DNA of 64,000 nucleotides, taken from NCBI GenBank assembly GCA_030583885.1, contig CP129480.1:1674001-1738000 (forward strand), read 5' to 3'. Below, piece after piece: positions 35,761-43,045 of the stretch (position 1 is its first letter; each line of letters starts with the position of its first letter). The position numbers were made by a program, and so were the translations under genes. The notes under the pieces are model-generated. The model worked only from the letters and a program-made list of their open reading frames with translations. It did no database searches and had not been told where the DNA came from. Source of the stretch: Anaerolineales bacterium. GTDB lineage: Bacteria > Chloroflexota > Anaerolineae > Anaerolineales > Villigracilaceae.

Positions 35761-37668
35761 ATGCCAAACGGATATAACGGAAAGATCCTGCACGTTGATT
35801 TGACAAAGGGCACGCTTGGAGTGGAGGAGCCGAACGAGGCGTTTTATCGCAAGTACCTGGGCGGGAGCGCGATGGGAATGCACTACATCCTGCGCGAGAT
35901 GCCGAAGGGCGCCGACCCGCTTGGTCCTGAAAATGTTCTGACATTGTTCGCAGGTGTGACGACGGGCGCGGCAATCTCTGGTCAGAGTCGTTTGAATGCA
36001 AATGCCAAGTCACCCATCAGCGGCGGTATCGGCGACTCGCAGAGCGGCGGGTTTTTCCCTGCCGAGTTGAAGTTTGCCGGGTTTGACGGAATTGTAATTA
36101 AGGGGAAGTCCTCGAAGCCTGTGTATCTGGCGATCATCGAAGGTAAATATGAACTGCGCGACGCGGCGCATTTGATGGGGAAGAAATCGGGGGAGGTGGA
36201 TGACATCATCCATAAGGAAGTTGACCCGAAAGCGGAAATCTTGCAGCATGGCATGGGCGCGGAAAATGGCGTGCTGTTCTCATCCTTGGTTTCCATGTCC
36301 AACCGCCACAACGGACGCACGGGCATGGGCCTGGTAATGGCTTCCAAGAATTTGAAAGCCGTGGTGGTGCGCGGTAAAAAGAAACCCACGCTTGCGGATT
36401 CCAAGGCGCTCACCGCGCTCAACAAGATGGGTCCCAAGATACTGCCCGACAACCCCGATATGCCCGGACTGGCGAATGACGGAACCGCGACAGTGGTGGC
36501 GTTCAATAATACGATTGGAACACTCCCGACTCGCAACTATAACGAAGGTCAGTTTGAGCATTTTGAAGCCATCAGCGGCGAGACGATGTCCGCCACGATT
36601 TTGAAGGGGCGGGATACCTGCTATGCCTGTGTTGTCCGTTGTAAGCGCGTAGTCGAGATCAAGGAAGGCGCGTACAAGGTCGATCCCCGCTATGGCGGCG
36701 CCGAATATGAGACCATCGGCACGTTCGGCTCGTACTGCGGAGTCAGCGACCTGGCGGCGGTCAATCTTGCGAATCAGATCTGCAACGAATACGCGGTGGA
36801 CACTATTGCCGCGGGCGCGACCATCGCTTTTGCGATGGAATGTTTCGAGAATGGCGTCATCACGAAGGAGCAGACGGGCGGTCTTGAACTCAAGTTCGGC
36901 GATGCCGATGCGATGATCAAGGCATTGAAAATGATGGTCAACGCCGAGGGCGATTTTGGTAAGGCGCTTTCGCAAGGCTCCGAACGCGCCGCGAAGATCT
37001 GGGGCAGCGGCGCGGATGAATTCCTCATCACCGTCAAAGGCGCAGAGGCTCCTGCTCACATGCCGCAGGCGAAGCGTTCGCTCGGCTTGATCTACGCGGT
37101 CAATCCCTTCGGCGCGGATCACCAGTCCTCCGAGCATGATCCGTATTACGAAGAGGGCGTTGCCGACCTCAACCTAGACCGCCTCAAACTGCTTGGACTT
37201 GGCGAGCCGCAGCCTGCTTACAGCCTCACTCCCGAAAAAGTCCGCTTTGCTTACCTGACCGAAGTTTTCTATTCGATGGTCGACTCGCTTGAAGTCTGCC
37301 AGTTCGTCTTTGGTCCTGCGTGGACGCTTTACGGTCCCGCCGAGACGGTCGAGATGGTGCGTGCCGTCACGGGCTGGGACGTGACCGTTGAGGAGTTGAT
37401 GGCGGTCGGCGAACGCCGTTTGGACCTCTTCCGCGTGTTCAACGCCCGCGAAGGGCTGACCCGCAAGGACGACAAACTGCCCAAGAAATTCTTCAAGGAA
37501 TTGAAGGGTACGGGTCCCACCGCTGGCTTCTCCCTGACCCATGAGGAAGTTGAGACCGCTCTCGACACCTACTACAAGATGGCAGGCTGGACGAACGACG
37601 GCGTCCCCACGCCCGATACGCTCAAGAAGCACGATATCGAGTGGGCGGTTGATTACCTGCCCGCGTAG
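35761..37668 (+). CDS. aor: Aldehyde ferredoxin oxidoreductase (tungstopterin, AOR family)
   Basis: This 635-residue cytoplasmic enzyme of the AOR family oxidises aldehydes to acids and passes electrons to ferredoxin, using a bis-pterin tungsten (or molybdenum) site and one 4Fe-4S cluster. The cluster ligands are visible: Cys 287, 290 and 294 (CYACVVRC) and Cys 513 (SLEVCQF), close to the positions in Pyrococcus AOR. Pterin-binding motifs include NRHNGRTGMGLVMASKNLKA (about 181-200) and GAEYETIGTFGS. Shine-Dalgarno cggagga. It stands between a symporter and an aminotransferase, so its aldehyde may come from transamination of an amine (inference). Confidence 0.93.
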   Translation: MPNGYNGKILHVDLTKGTLGVEEPNEAFYRKYLGGSAMGMHYILREMPKGADPLGPENVLTLFAGVTTGAAISGQSRLNANAKSPISGGIGDSQSGGFFPAELKFAGFDGIVIKGKSSKPVYLAIIEGKYELRDAAHLMGKKSGEVDDIIHKEVDPKAEILQHGMGAENGVLFSSLVSMSNRHNGRTGMGLVMASKNLKAVVVRGKKKPTLADSKALTALNKMGPKILPDNPDMPGLANDGTATVVAFNNTIGTLPTRNYNEGQFEHFEAISGETMSATILKGRDTCYACVVRCKRVVEIKEGAYKVDPRYGGAEYETIGTFGSYCGVSDLAAVNLANQICNEYAVDTIAAGATIAFAMECFENGVITKEQTGGLELKFGDADAMIKALKMMVNAEGDFGKALSQGSERAAKIWGSGADEFLITVKGAEAPAHMPQAKRSLGLIYAVNPFGADHQSSEHDPYYEEGVADLNLDRLKLLGLGEPQPAYSLTPEKVRFAYLTEVFYSMVDSLEVCQFVFGPAWTLYGPAETVEMVRAVTGWDVTVEELMAVGERRLDLFRVFNAREGLTRKDDKLPKKFFKELKGTGPTAGFSLTHEEVETALDTYYKMAGWTNDGVPTPDTLKKHDIEWAVDYLPA

Positions 37669-37674
37669 CCAATT

Positions 37675-37750
37675 AAACACAAAGGGCACGAAGGAATAAA
37701 GTGGGTAGGTGCAAGACCTCCCCTTTGTGTACTTCGTGCCCTTCGTGTTT
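37675..37750. repeat. Inverted repeat between the AOR and aminotransferase genes
   Basis: Nineteen-base arms (37675-37693 and 37732-37750) pair with one mismatch around a 38-base loop. The arms read as AAGGGCACGAAG-type words. It fills most of the 102-base gap. Confidence 0.75.
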
Positions 37751-37770
37751 GAAGAAGAATTAGGAAATCC

Positions 37771-39051
37771 ATGACCACCCAACTCTATCAAGATAACTTT
37801 TCCCACATGACTCCCGCGTGGAGCCGTATTTTCAATTTCGTGGCCGATCGTGCGGAAGGGGCATACATCTACACGGATGATGGCAAAAAACTGCTCGATT
37901 TCACCAGCGGCATCGGAGTCACCAACACAGGTCACTGCCACCCGAAGGTCGTGGAGGCGATCCGCGAGCAGGCGGGCTTGTTCCTGCATGCGCAGGCGAA
38001 CATCGTCATCCACAAGCCGATGCTGCAACTCATTGAAGAATTGCGAAAGATCGTGCCTCCATCAATTGATAGTTTCTTCTTCGCCAACTCTGGTGCGGAG
38101 GCGGTGGAGAACGCGGTCAAGATCGCCAAAGCCGCCACAGGCAGACCGAATGTGATCGTCTTCAACGGCTCCTTCCACGGGCGGACTCACGCCACGATGG
38201 CGTTGACCACGTCCAAGACGATCTATCGCACAGGTTTTACGCCTCTTCCTTCGGGGATATATGTCACGCCGTTCCCGTATGCATTCCACCTGAAGATGAC
38301 GGAAGAGCAAGCCAGCCAGTATGCGCTGGAACAGCTGGAATACCTCCTTGCGTCACAGACCGCTCCGAAGGACACCGCCGCGATCCTGATCGAATCTGTA
38401 CTGGGTGAGGGCGGGTACATCGTGCCGCCTGCATCTTTCATGAAAGGCTTGCGTGAGATTTGCGACAAGCACGGTATCATGCTCATCTTCGACGAAGTGC
38501 AATCGGGTTTTGGACGCACGGGCAAATGGTTTGCACTCGAGCATTTCGGCGTTGTTCCTGACATCATCACTGCCGCAAAAGGCATCGCCTCGGGCATGCC
38601 GCTCTCCGGCGTGTTCACCCGTACAGACATCATGAAGAAACTCGATGTCGGCTCCATTGGTGGGACGTACGGTGGTAACGCCATTGCCTGTGCGGCGGGA
38701 AGCGCTACCATATGTGCGATGCGCGATGAGAAGATGTTGGAAAATGCCGCAGAGAAAGGCATCCAATTGATGACGGGACTCCGCAAATTGCAGGAGGAAT
38801 ATCCGCAGATTGGTGATGTGCGCGGCAAGGGCTTGATGGTCGGCACCGAATTTGTTATGGAAGGTAGTCAGGCAAAAGCCAAGCCATTGGTCAAGGACGT
38901 TATCCATAAAGCTGAAGAGAAAGGCATGCTCCTGCTCTCCTGCGGGACGTACGATAACATCCTGCGCTGGATTCCCCCGTTGAACGTGACATCAGATCAA
39001 ATCAATGACGGGTTGAAAATATTCAGCGAGACGCTAAAGGAAAGTGTTTAG
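37771..39051 (+). CDS. gabT: Class III PLP aminotransferase, GABA aminotransferase-like
   Basis: This 426-residue protein resembles 4-aminobutyrate aminotransferase. Motifs are NSGAEAVENAVKIAKAATG (about 106-124), FDEVQSGFGRTGKW (about 240-253) and the PLP lysine about 270 in TAAKGIASGMP. GABA aminotransferase gives succinate semialdehyde. Its neighbours on both sides include AOR enzymes able to oxidise semialdehydes (inference). Other omega-amino acids, such as 5-aminovalerate, are possible. The ATG has a weak Shine-Dalgarno (aggaaat). Confidence 0.82.
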   Translation: MTTQLYQDNFSHMTPAWSRIFNFVADRAEGAYIYTDDGKKLLDFTSGIGVTNTGHCHPKVVEAIREQAGLFLHAQANIVIHKPMLQLIEELRKIVPPSIDSFFFANSGAEAVENAVKIAKAATGRPNVIVFNGSFHGRTHATMALTTSKTIYRTGFTPLPSGIYVTPFPYAFHLKMTEEQASQYALEQLEYLLASQTAPKDTAAILIESVLGEGGYIVPPASFMKGLREICDKHGIMLIFDEVQSGFGRTGKWFALEHFGVVPDIITAAKGIASGMPLSGVFTRTDIMKKLDVGSIGGTYGGNAIACAAGSATICAMRDEKMLENAAEKGIQLMTGLRKLQEEYPQIGDVRGKGLMVGTEFVMEGSQAKAKPLVKDVIHKAEEKGMLLLSCGTYDNILRWIPPLNVTSDQINDGLKIFSETLKESV

Positions 39052-39088
39052 CGTTCTAATATTTGAACATTTAAACGTTAGAACGTTC
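39052..39088. repeat. Palindrome-rich spacer between two aminotransferase genes
   Basis: CGTTCTAA (39052-39059) pairs with TTAGAACG (39078-39085), and GAACGTTC (39081-39088) is itself a palindrome. The remaining gap to 39123 is a C/T-rich spacer with no Shine-Dalgarno of note. Confidence 0.5.
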
Positions 39089-39123
39089 AAACTTGTCAAC
39101 TTTCCAACCTGTAACCTTCAACC

Positions 39124-40491
39124 ATGTCCCCAACACTAGACCGTACTAAACTTACACAGCTCCTCAAAGCCGAAGAAGAACTCTTCCATGAAAGTCATCC
39201 CAAATCCTACGAACTCCATCAGCGTGCACGCAAATCGCTGCATGGTGGTGTGCCGATGCTGTGGATGATGCGCTGGGCGGGATTATTTCCTATGTTTGTC
39301 AAAGAGGCGAAAGGCGCGCACTTCACTGATGTGGACGGCAACGACTACATCGATTTTTGCCTCGGCGACACGGGCGCGATGACCGGTCACAGCCCCGATG
39401 TCACGGTGAAAGCCATCACCGAGCAAATTCAAAAAGGCATCACGCTCATGCTTCCATATGAAGATGTCATCTGGGTGGGTGAAGAACTTCAACGCCGCTT
39501 CAAACTTCCATATTGGCAGTTCGCCCTCACCGCCACCGATGCAAATCGTTTTGCACTGCGCATGGCGCGCATGATCACAGGCCGCCCGAAAGTTCTCGTC
39601 TTCAACTATTGCTATCACGGCTCGGTGGACGAAACCTTCGTCACGCTTGACGAAGAAGGCACACCCATCTCGCGTCCCAACAACATGGGTCCGCAGATAG
39701 ATCCTCGTGAAACGACCAAAATCATCGAGTTCAATGACATCGGTGCGCTCGAAATTGCGCTTTCCTCCCGTGATGTTGCCGCCGTCCTCGCCGAACCTGC
39801 CATGACCAACATCGGCATCATCCACCCCGACCCTGGTTATCACGAAGCCCTGCGCAAGATCACCCGCAAATTCGGGACCTATCTCATTATCGATGAGACT
39901 CACACCATCTGCACAGGACCCGGCGGATACACCGCCTCCTTCGGACTTGAGCCTGATTTTTTCACCCTCGGCAAACCCCTCGCTGGAGGCGTTCCCGCCG
40001 CGATCTATGGCTTCACCGAAGAAGTCTCTCAAGCCTTCACTGCCAAACTCGCCGTGGATGATGCGGATGTGGGCGGCATCGGCGGGACGCTGGCAGGCAA
40101 CGCCCTGTCCATTGCGGCGATGAAAGCCACGCTCCAAAACGTGCTGACCGATGAGTTCTATGCCAGGGCGACGAAGTTGCAGGAACAATTCACAGCGGGA
40201 GTCGAAGGCGTCATAGCAGAATTCAGCCTCCCCTGGATCGTGAAGCGTCTGGGCAATCGCTCCGAGTATTGGTTCCGTCCCACTCCTCCCAAAAATGGCG
40301 GAGAAGCCCATGCCGCCGTCGATCCCGAACTGGACCGCTACATGCATCTTTACGCGCTCAACCGCGGCATCCTGATGACGCCCTTCCACAACATGGCGCT
40401 CATCTCGCCCGAAACCACGCAAGCAGATGTGGATTACCACACGAAGGTCTTTCGAGAAGCAGTACAATCTTTATTTTGGATAATGTTGTAG
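39124..40491 (+). CDS. Class III PLP aminotransferase, second HemL-like member
   Basis: This 455-residue protein is of the glutamate-1-semialdehyde aminomutase-like subgroup, with DVDGNDYIDFCLGDTG, IIDETHTICTGPGGY (about 255-269) and the PLP lysine about 284 in FTLGKPLAGGVP. The usual Gly-rich phosphate loop reads LTATDANRFALRMAR. It differs from the block A HemL-like protein in both loops, so it is not a recent duplicate. In its catabolic setting it may act on a beta- or omega-amino acid. Its stop codon lies inside palindromic repeat copy 3; the last few residues may have been set by that insertion. Confidence 0.82.
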   Translation: MSPTLDRTKLTQLLKAEEELFHESHPKSYELHQRARKSLHGGVPMLWMMRWAGLFPMFVKEAKGAHFTDVDGNDYIDFCLGDTGAMTGHSPDVTVKAITEQIQKGITLMLPYEDVIWVGEELQRRFKLPYWQFALTATDANRFALRMARMITGRPKVLVFNYCYHGSVDETFVTLDEEGTPISRPNNMGPQIDPRETTKIIEFNDIGALEIALSSRDVAAVLAEPAMTNIGIIHPDPGYHEALRKITRKFGTYLIIDETHTICTGPGGYTASFGLEPDFFTLGKPLAGGVPAAIYGFTEEVSQAFTAKLAVDDADVGGIGGTLAGNALSIAAMKATLQNVLTDEFYARATKLQEQFTAGVEGVIAEFSLPWIVKRLGNRSEYWFRPTPPKNGGEAHAAVDPELDRYMHLYALNRGILMTPFHNMALISPETTQADVDYHTKVFREAVQSLFWIML

Positions 40492-40519
40492 GGGCACAGC
40501 GGCGCTGTGCCCCTACAAC
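40485..40519. repeat. Palindromic repeat family, copy 3
   Basis: Perfect 16-base arms (40485-40500 and 40504-40519) flank GGC. The core is AGGGGCACAGCG-like, differing by compensating changes from copies 1 and 2. It contains the stop codon of the upstream aminotransferase. Confidence 0.88.
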
Positions 40520-40573
40520 GTGCAAACTATTTGAAAACCCGTGAGAATATAATCCTGCCGACAGGAGTAGAAA

Positions 40574-42304
40574 ATGACCGAACATAAAACCCAGATCTGG
40601 CGCATCAACACCCGCACGCAGGAACTAAAATGCGAACCTATCCCTGAAACTTGGCAGCGCCTCGGTGGGCGTGGACTGATAGCCCGCATCATGGTCGATG
40701 AAGTGGATGCGAAATGTGATCCGCTTGGTGCGGGCAATAAGCTTATCTTCACACCCGGATTGCTGGTGGGACATATCCTCTCGTCCACAGACCGCATCTC
40801 GGTAGGCGGCAAGTCCCCGCTGACGGGCGGCATCAAGGAAGCCAATGCAGGCGGACGCACGGGCTATCACATGGCGTTCATGGGTATCCACGCGCTCATC
40901 ATCGAAGACATGCCCAAGAACGATGGCTATTGGGTTCTGCACTTGTCTCTGAAAGACGGCGGAAAATGGGAACGTGCCGATGATCTCGTTGGCTTGGGCG
41001 TGTACGAGACCGCGCCAAAACTGCTCGAAAAATATGGCGATAAAGTTGCCATTGCGCTGATTGGACCCGGCGGCGAGATGCGCATGAAATCCGCGGGGAT
41101 TCAAAACATCGACAAGGATAAAATCCCAGCCCGCATCGCCGCGCGCGGCGGACTGGGTGCAGTCATGGGCTCAAAGGGGCTTAAAGCCATTGTCTTTGAC
41201 CATGCCGGGGGGCATAAACCAGCCATCGCGAATCCTGAGGCGTTCAAAGCCGCGCAGAAGGATTACACCAAGGCGGTCATGGAACACCCGCAGTCCATTA
41301 CCTATCGTGATTACGGTACGGCCGCCATGGCGCAGATGACCCAGCGTTTTGCGGCGATTCCCGCGCATAATTTCTCGCGTGGAACATTTGACAATATGGA
41401 GGCGATTAGCGGCGAGCAATTGCGCGAGTTCACGCTCACGCGCGGAAAACCGTCGGATGCGTCGCATGCCTGCATGGCGGGATGTACGATTAAATGCTCA
41501 AATGTCTTCGGAGGAAAGGATGGAAAGATCATCGTCTCACCGCTCGAATATGAAACCATCGGTTTGATGGGCTCGAACCTTGATATTGACTCGCTCGATT
41601 CAATCGGACGTTTGAACTGGCATGTCAACGATCTGGGCTTGGACTCCATTGAAGTTGGCGCGGCGCTTGGTGTTGCCGCCGAGGCGGGATTAATGAGGTG
41701 GGGAAGCGAGGAAGACGCCCTGAAATTGATCGATGAAATTCGTAACGGCACGGAGTTGGGACGCACGCTTGGCGATGGTGCGGCGGCAACTGGAAAAAAA
41801 TATAATATCGAACGCGTGCCTGTGGTTAAAAATCAAGCCATGTCTGCGTACGAGCCGCGCTCGATCAAAGGTACGGGTTTGACCTATGCCACCACACCGC
41901 AGGGTGCAGATCATACCTGCGGGTTGACCATCCGCGCGCAGATCGATCATCTTGATCCAAATGCTCAAAAGGATGTCTCGCTCAACGCCCAATTGAACAT
42001 GGCTGGCTACGATACGATAGGTGCGTGCATCTTTGCAGGTTTCGGTTATGCCGCCACGCCTGATGGTGTTGTCAAACGCCTGCTCAAGGCGCGTTACGGC
42101 TGGGACGATGTTCCCGATACTATTTTGCAGGCCTTGGGCAAGGAGACCATTAAACTGGAGCGTGAATTCAACAAACGCGCAGGCTTCACTGCAAAGGATG
42201 ATCGCCTGCCCGAATGGATGACTCGCGAAGCCATTCCTGAAAACGGCTCGGTCTTCGATGTCAGTAATGATGTGATCGATCATATGTTTGATGGCATCGA
42301 ATAA
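40574..42304 (+). CDS. Divergent AOR-family tungstopterin oxidoreductase
   Basis: This 576-residue protein belongs to the AOR family but is divergent and shorter. It keeps LGGRGLIARIM, the pterin segment ARGGLGAVMGSKGLKAIV (about 190-207) and a YETIGLMGSN motif (about 326-335). Cluster cysteines are Cys 300, 304 and 308 (HACMAGCTIKCSN, spacing C-x3-C-x3-C instead of C-x2-C-x3-C) and probably Cys 485 (IGACIFAG). The substrate is unknown; context suggests a semialdehyde. Shine-Dalgarno aggag; a TATAAT lies 20 bases before the ATG. It ends block B. Confidence 0.85.
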   Translation: MTEHKTQIWRINTRTQELKCEPIPETWQRLGGRGLIARIMVDEVDAKCDPLGAGNKLIFTPGLLVGHILSSTDRISVGGKSPLTGGIKEANAGGRTGYHMAFMGIHALIIEDMPKNDGYWVLHLSLKDGGKWERADDLVGLGVYETAPKLLEKYGDKVAIALIGPGGEMRMKSAGIQNIDKDKIPARIAARGGLGAVMGSKGLKAIVFDHAGGHKPAIANPEAFKAAQKDYTKAVMEHPQSITYRDYGTAAMAQMTQRFAAIPAHNFSRGTFDNMEAISGEQLREFTLTRGKPSDASHACMAGCTIKCSNVFGGKDGKIIVSPLEYETIGLMGSNLDIDSLDSIGRLNWHVNDLGLDSIEVGAALGVAAEAGLMRWGSEEDALKLIDEIRNGTELGRTLGDGAAATGKKYNIERVPVVKNQAMSAYEPRSIKGTGLTYATTPQGADHTCGLTIRAQIDHLDPNAQKDVSLNAQLNMAGYDTIGACIFAGFGYAATPDGVVKRLLKARYGWDDVPDTILQALGKETIKLEREFNKRAGFTAKDDRLPEWMTREAIPENGSVFDVSNDVIDHMFDGIE

Positions 42305-42306
42305 GG

Positions 42307-42343
42307 AAGACCTCCGAGATCTTCAAGATTTCGGAGGTCTTTT
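42307..42343. terminator. Bidirectional terminator between block B and the cytochrome gene
   Basis: AAGACCTCCGA (42307-42317) and TCGGAGGTCTT (42331-42341) pair, with A-rich and T-rich flanks. It separates two convergent genes. Confidence 0.85.
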
Positions 42344-42363
42344 CCAGTAATGATTGAGGTGGG

Positions 42364-42840
42364 TTAATTATTCAATGCACCCTGATTGACCCAATCCATG
42401 ATGAGTTGAAGTTCCTCAGGGGTGACCTTTGTTCCACGGTTGGGCATTTCGCCATCGATGATCAGTTGTATGAATAGGCTGTCATTGGCGTTACCGGGGA
42501 CGAGTACGGCGCCTTTTCGCGAGCCTTTCAGGATGTCGTCATGCGTCCGCATATCCAGGCCTTCTTTTTTTGTCTCGACGCCGTGACATTTTATGCACTT
42601 CGCTTCGAAAATGGGCATCACGTCATTTGCAAAACTGACATTCAGGGCGGGCATCTCTTCAGGAGGGGCGGGGGTGTCTGTGGAGGCCGGGGGCTGGATG
42701 GGCTGAGGCAATGCATCAGCCTGGGTGGCAGGTAAGGGCGCAGGAGGAAGCGTTTCCGTTGGGGAGGCTGCCCATGCACCACATGCAGAGACTGCGATGG
42801 CAATGAGCATTGTTATTACGGGCAACGTCTGATTTTTCAT
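42364..42840 (-). CDS. Lipoprotein with a single c-type cytochrome (heme) domain
   Basis: This 158-residue lipoprotein has a signal peptide with lipobox AVSAC (Cys 20), a Pro/Thr-rich linker (about 25-65) and one heme-attachment motif CIKCH (Cys 82, 85; His 86). A Met in GEMPNRG may be the sixth ligand. The layout, a c-type cytochrome near the C-terminus with NDVMPIFEAKC, resembles the cytochrome c domain of planctomycete-type proteins. It is likely an extracytoplasmic electron carrier. The open frame extends to 43089, but the ATG at 42840 has a Shine-Dalgarno (AAAGGA) and starts the signal peptide. Confidence 0.82.
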   Translation of the reverse strand: MKNQTLPVITMLIAIAVSACGAWAASPTETLPPAPLPATQADALPQPIQPPASTDTPAPPEEMPALNVSFANDVMPIFEAKCIKCHGVETKKEGLDMRTHDDILKGSRKGAVLVPGNANDSLFIQLIIDGEMPNRGTKVTPEELQLIMDWVNQGALNN

Positions 42841-43045
42841 TCTTGTCCTTTGTATGGCGAATCGTGTTGTTATTATGTCGCTGTGAAGCCGTAAAAATTT
42901 ACTATATCTACTTGAGAAGATAATTAAGATTTCCCGTGATTTCCGCGTATTTAGTGCTTTTTTTCGCAAAGTATAGGAAGTCTGCGCAAGGTAAGGTATA
43001 ATCAGTACGCCGCGCGTTAGGCGCAAATTCATTACAAGGCTGAGT

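Noticed and set aside
39283..40467. Long minus-strand frame opposite the second HemL-like gene
   Set aside because: The plus-strand aminotransferase is complete with PLP lysine. The antisense translation has no motif.
12486..40519. Palindromic repeats as a CRISPR array
   Set aside because: The three copies lie 10-18 kb apart, with no regular spacers and no cas genes.
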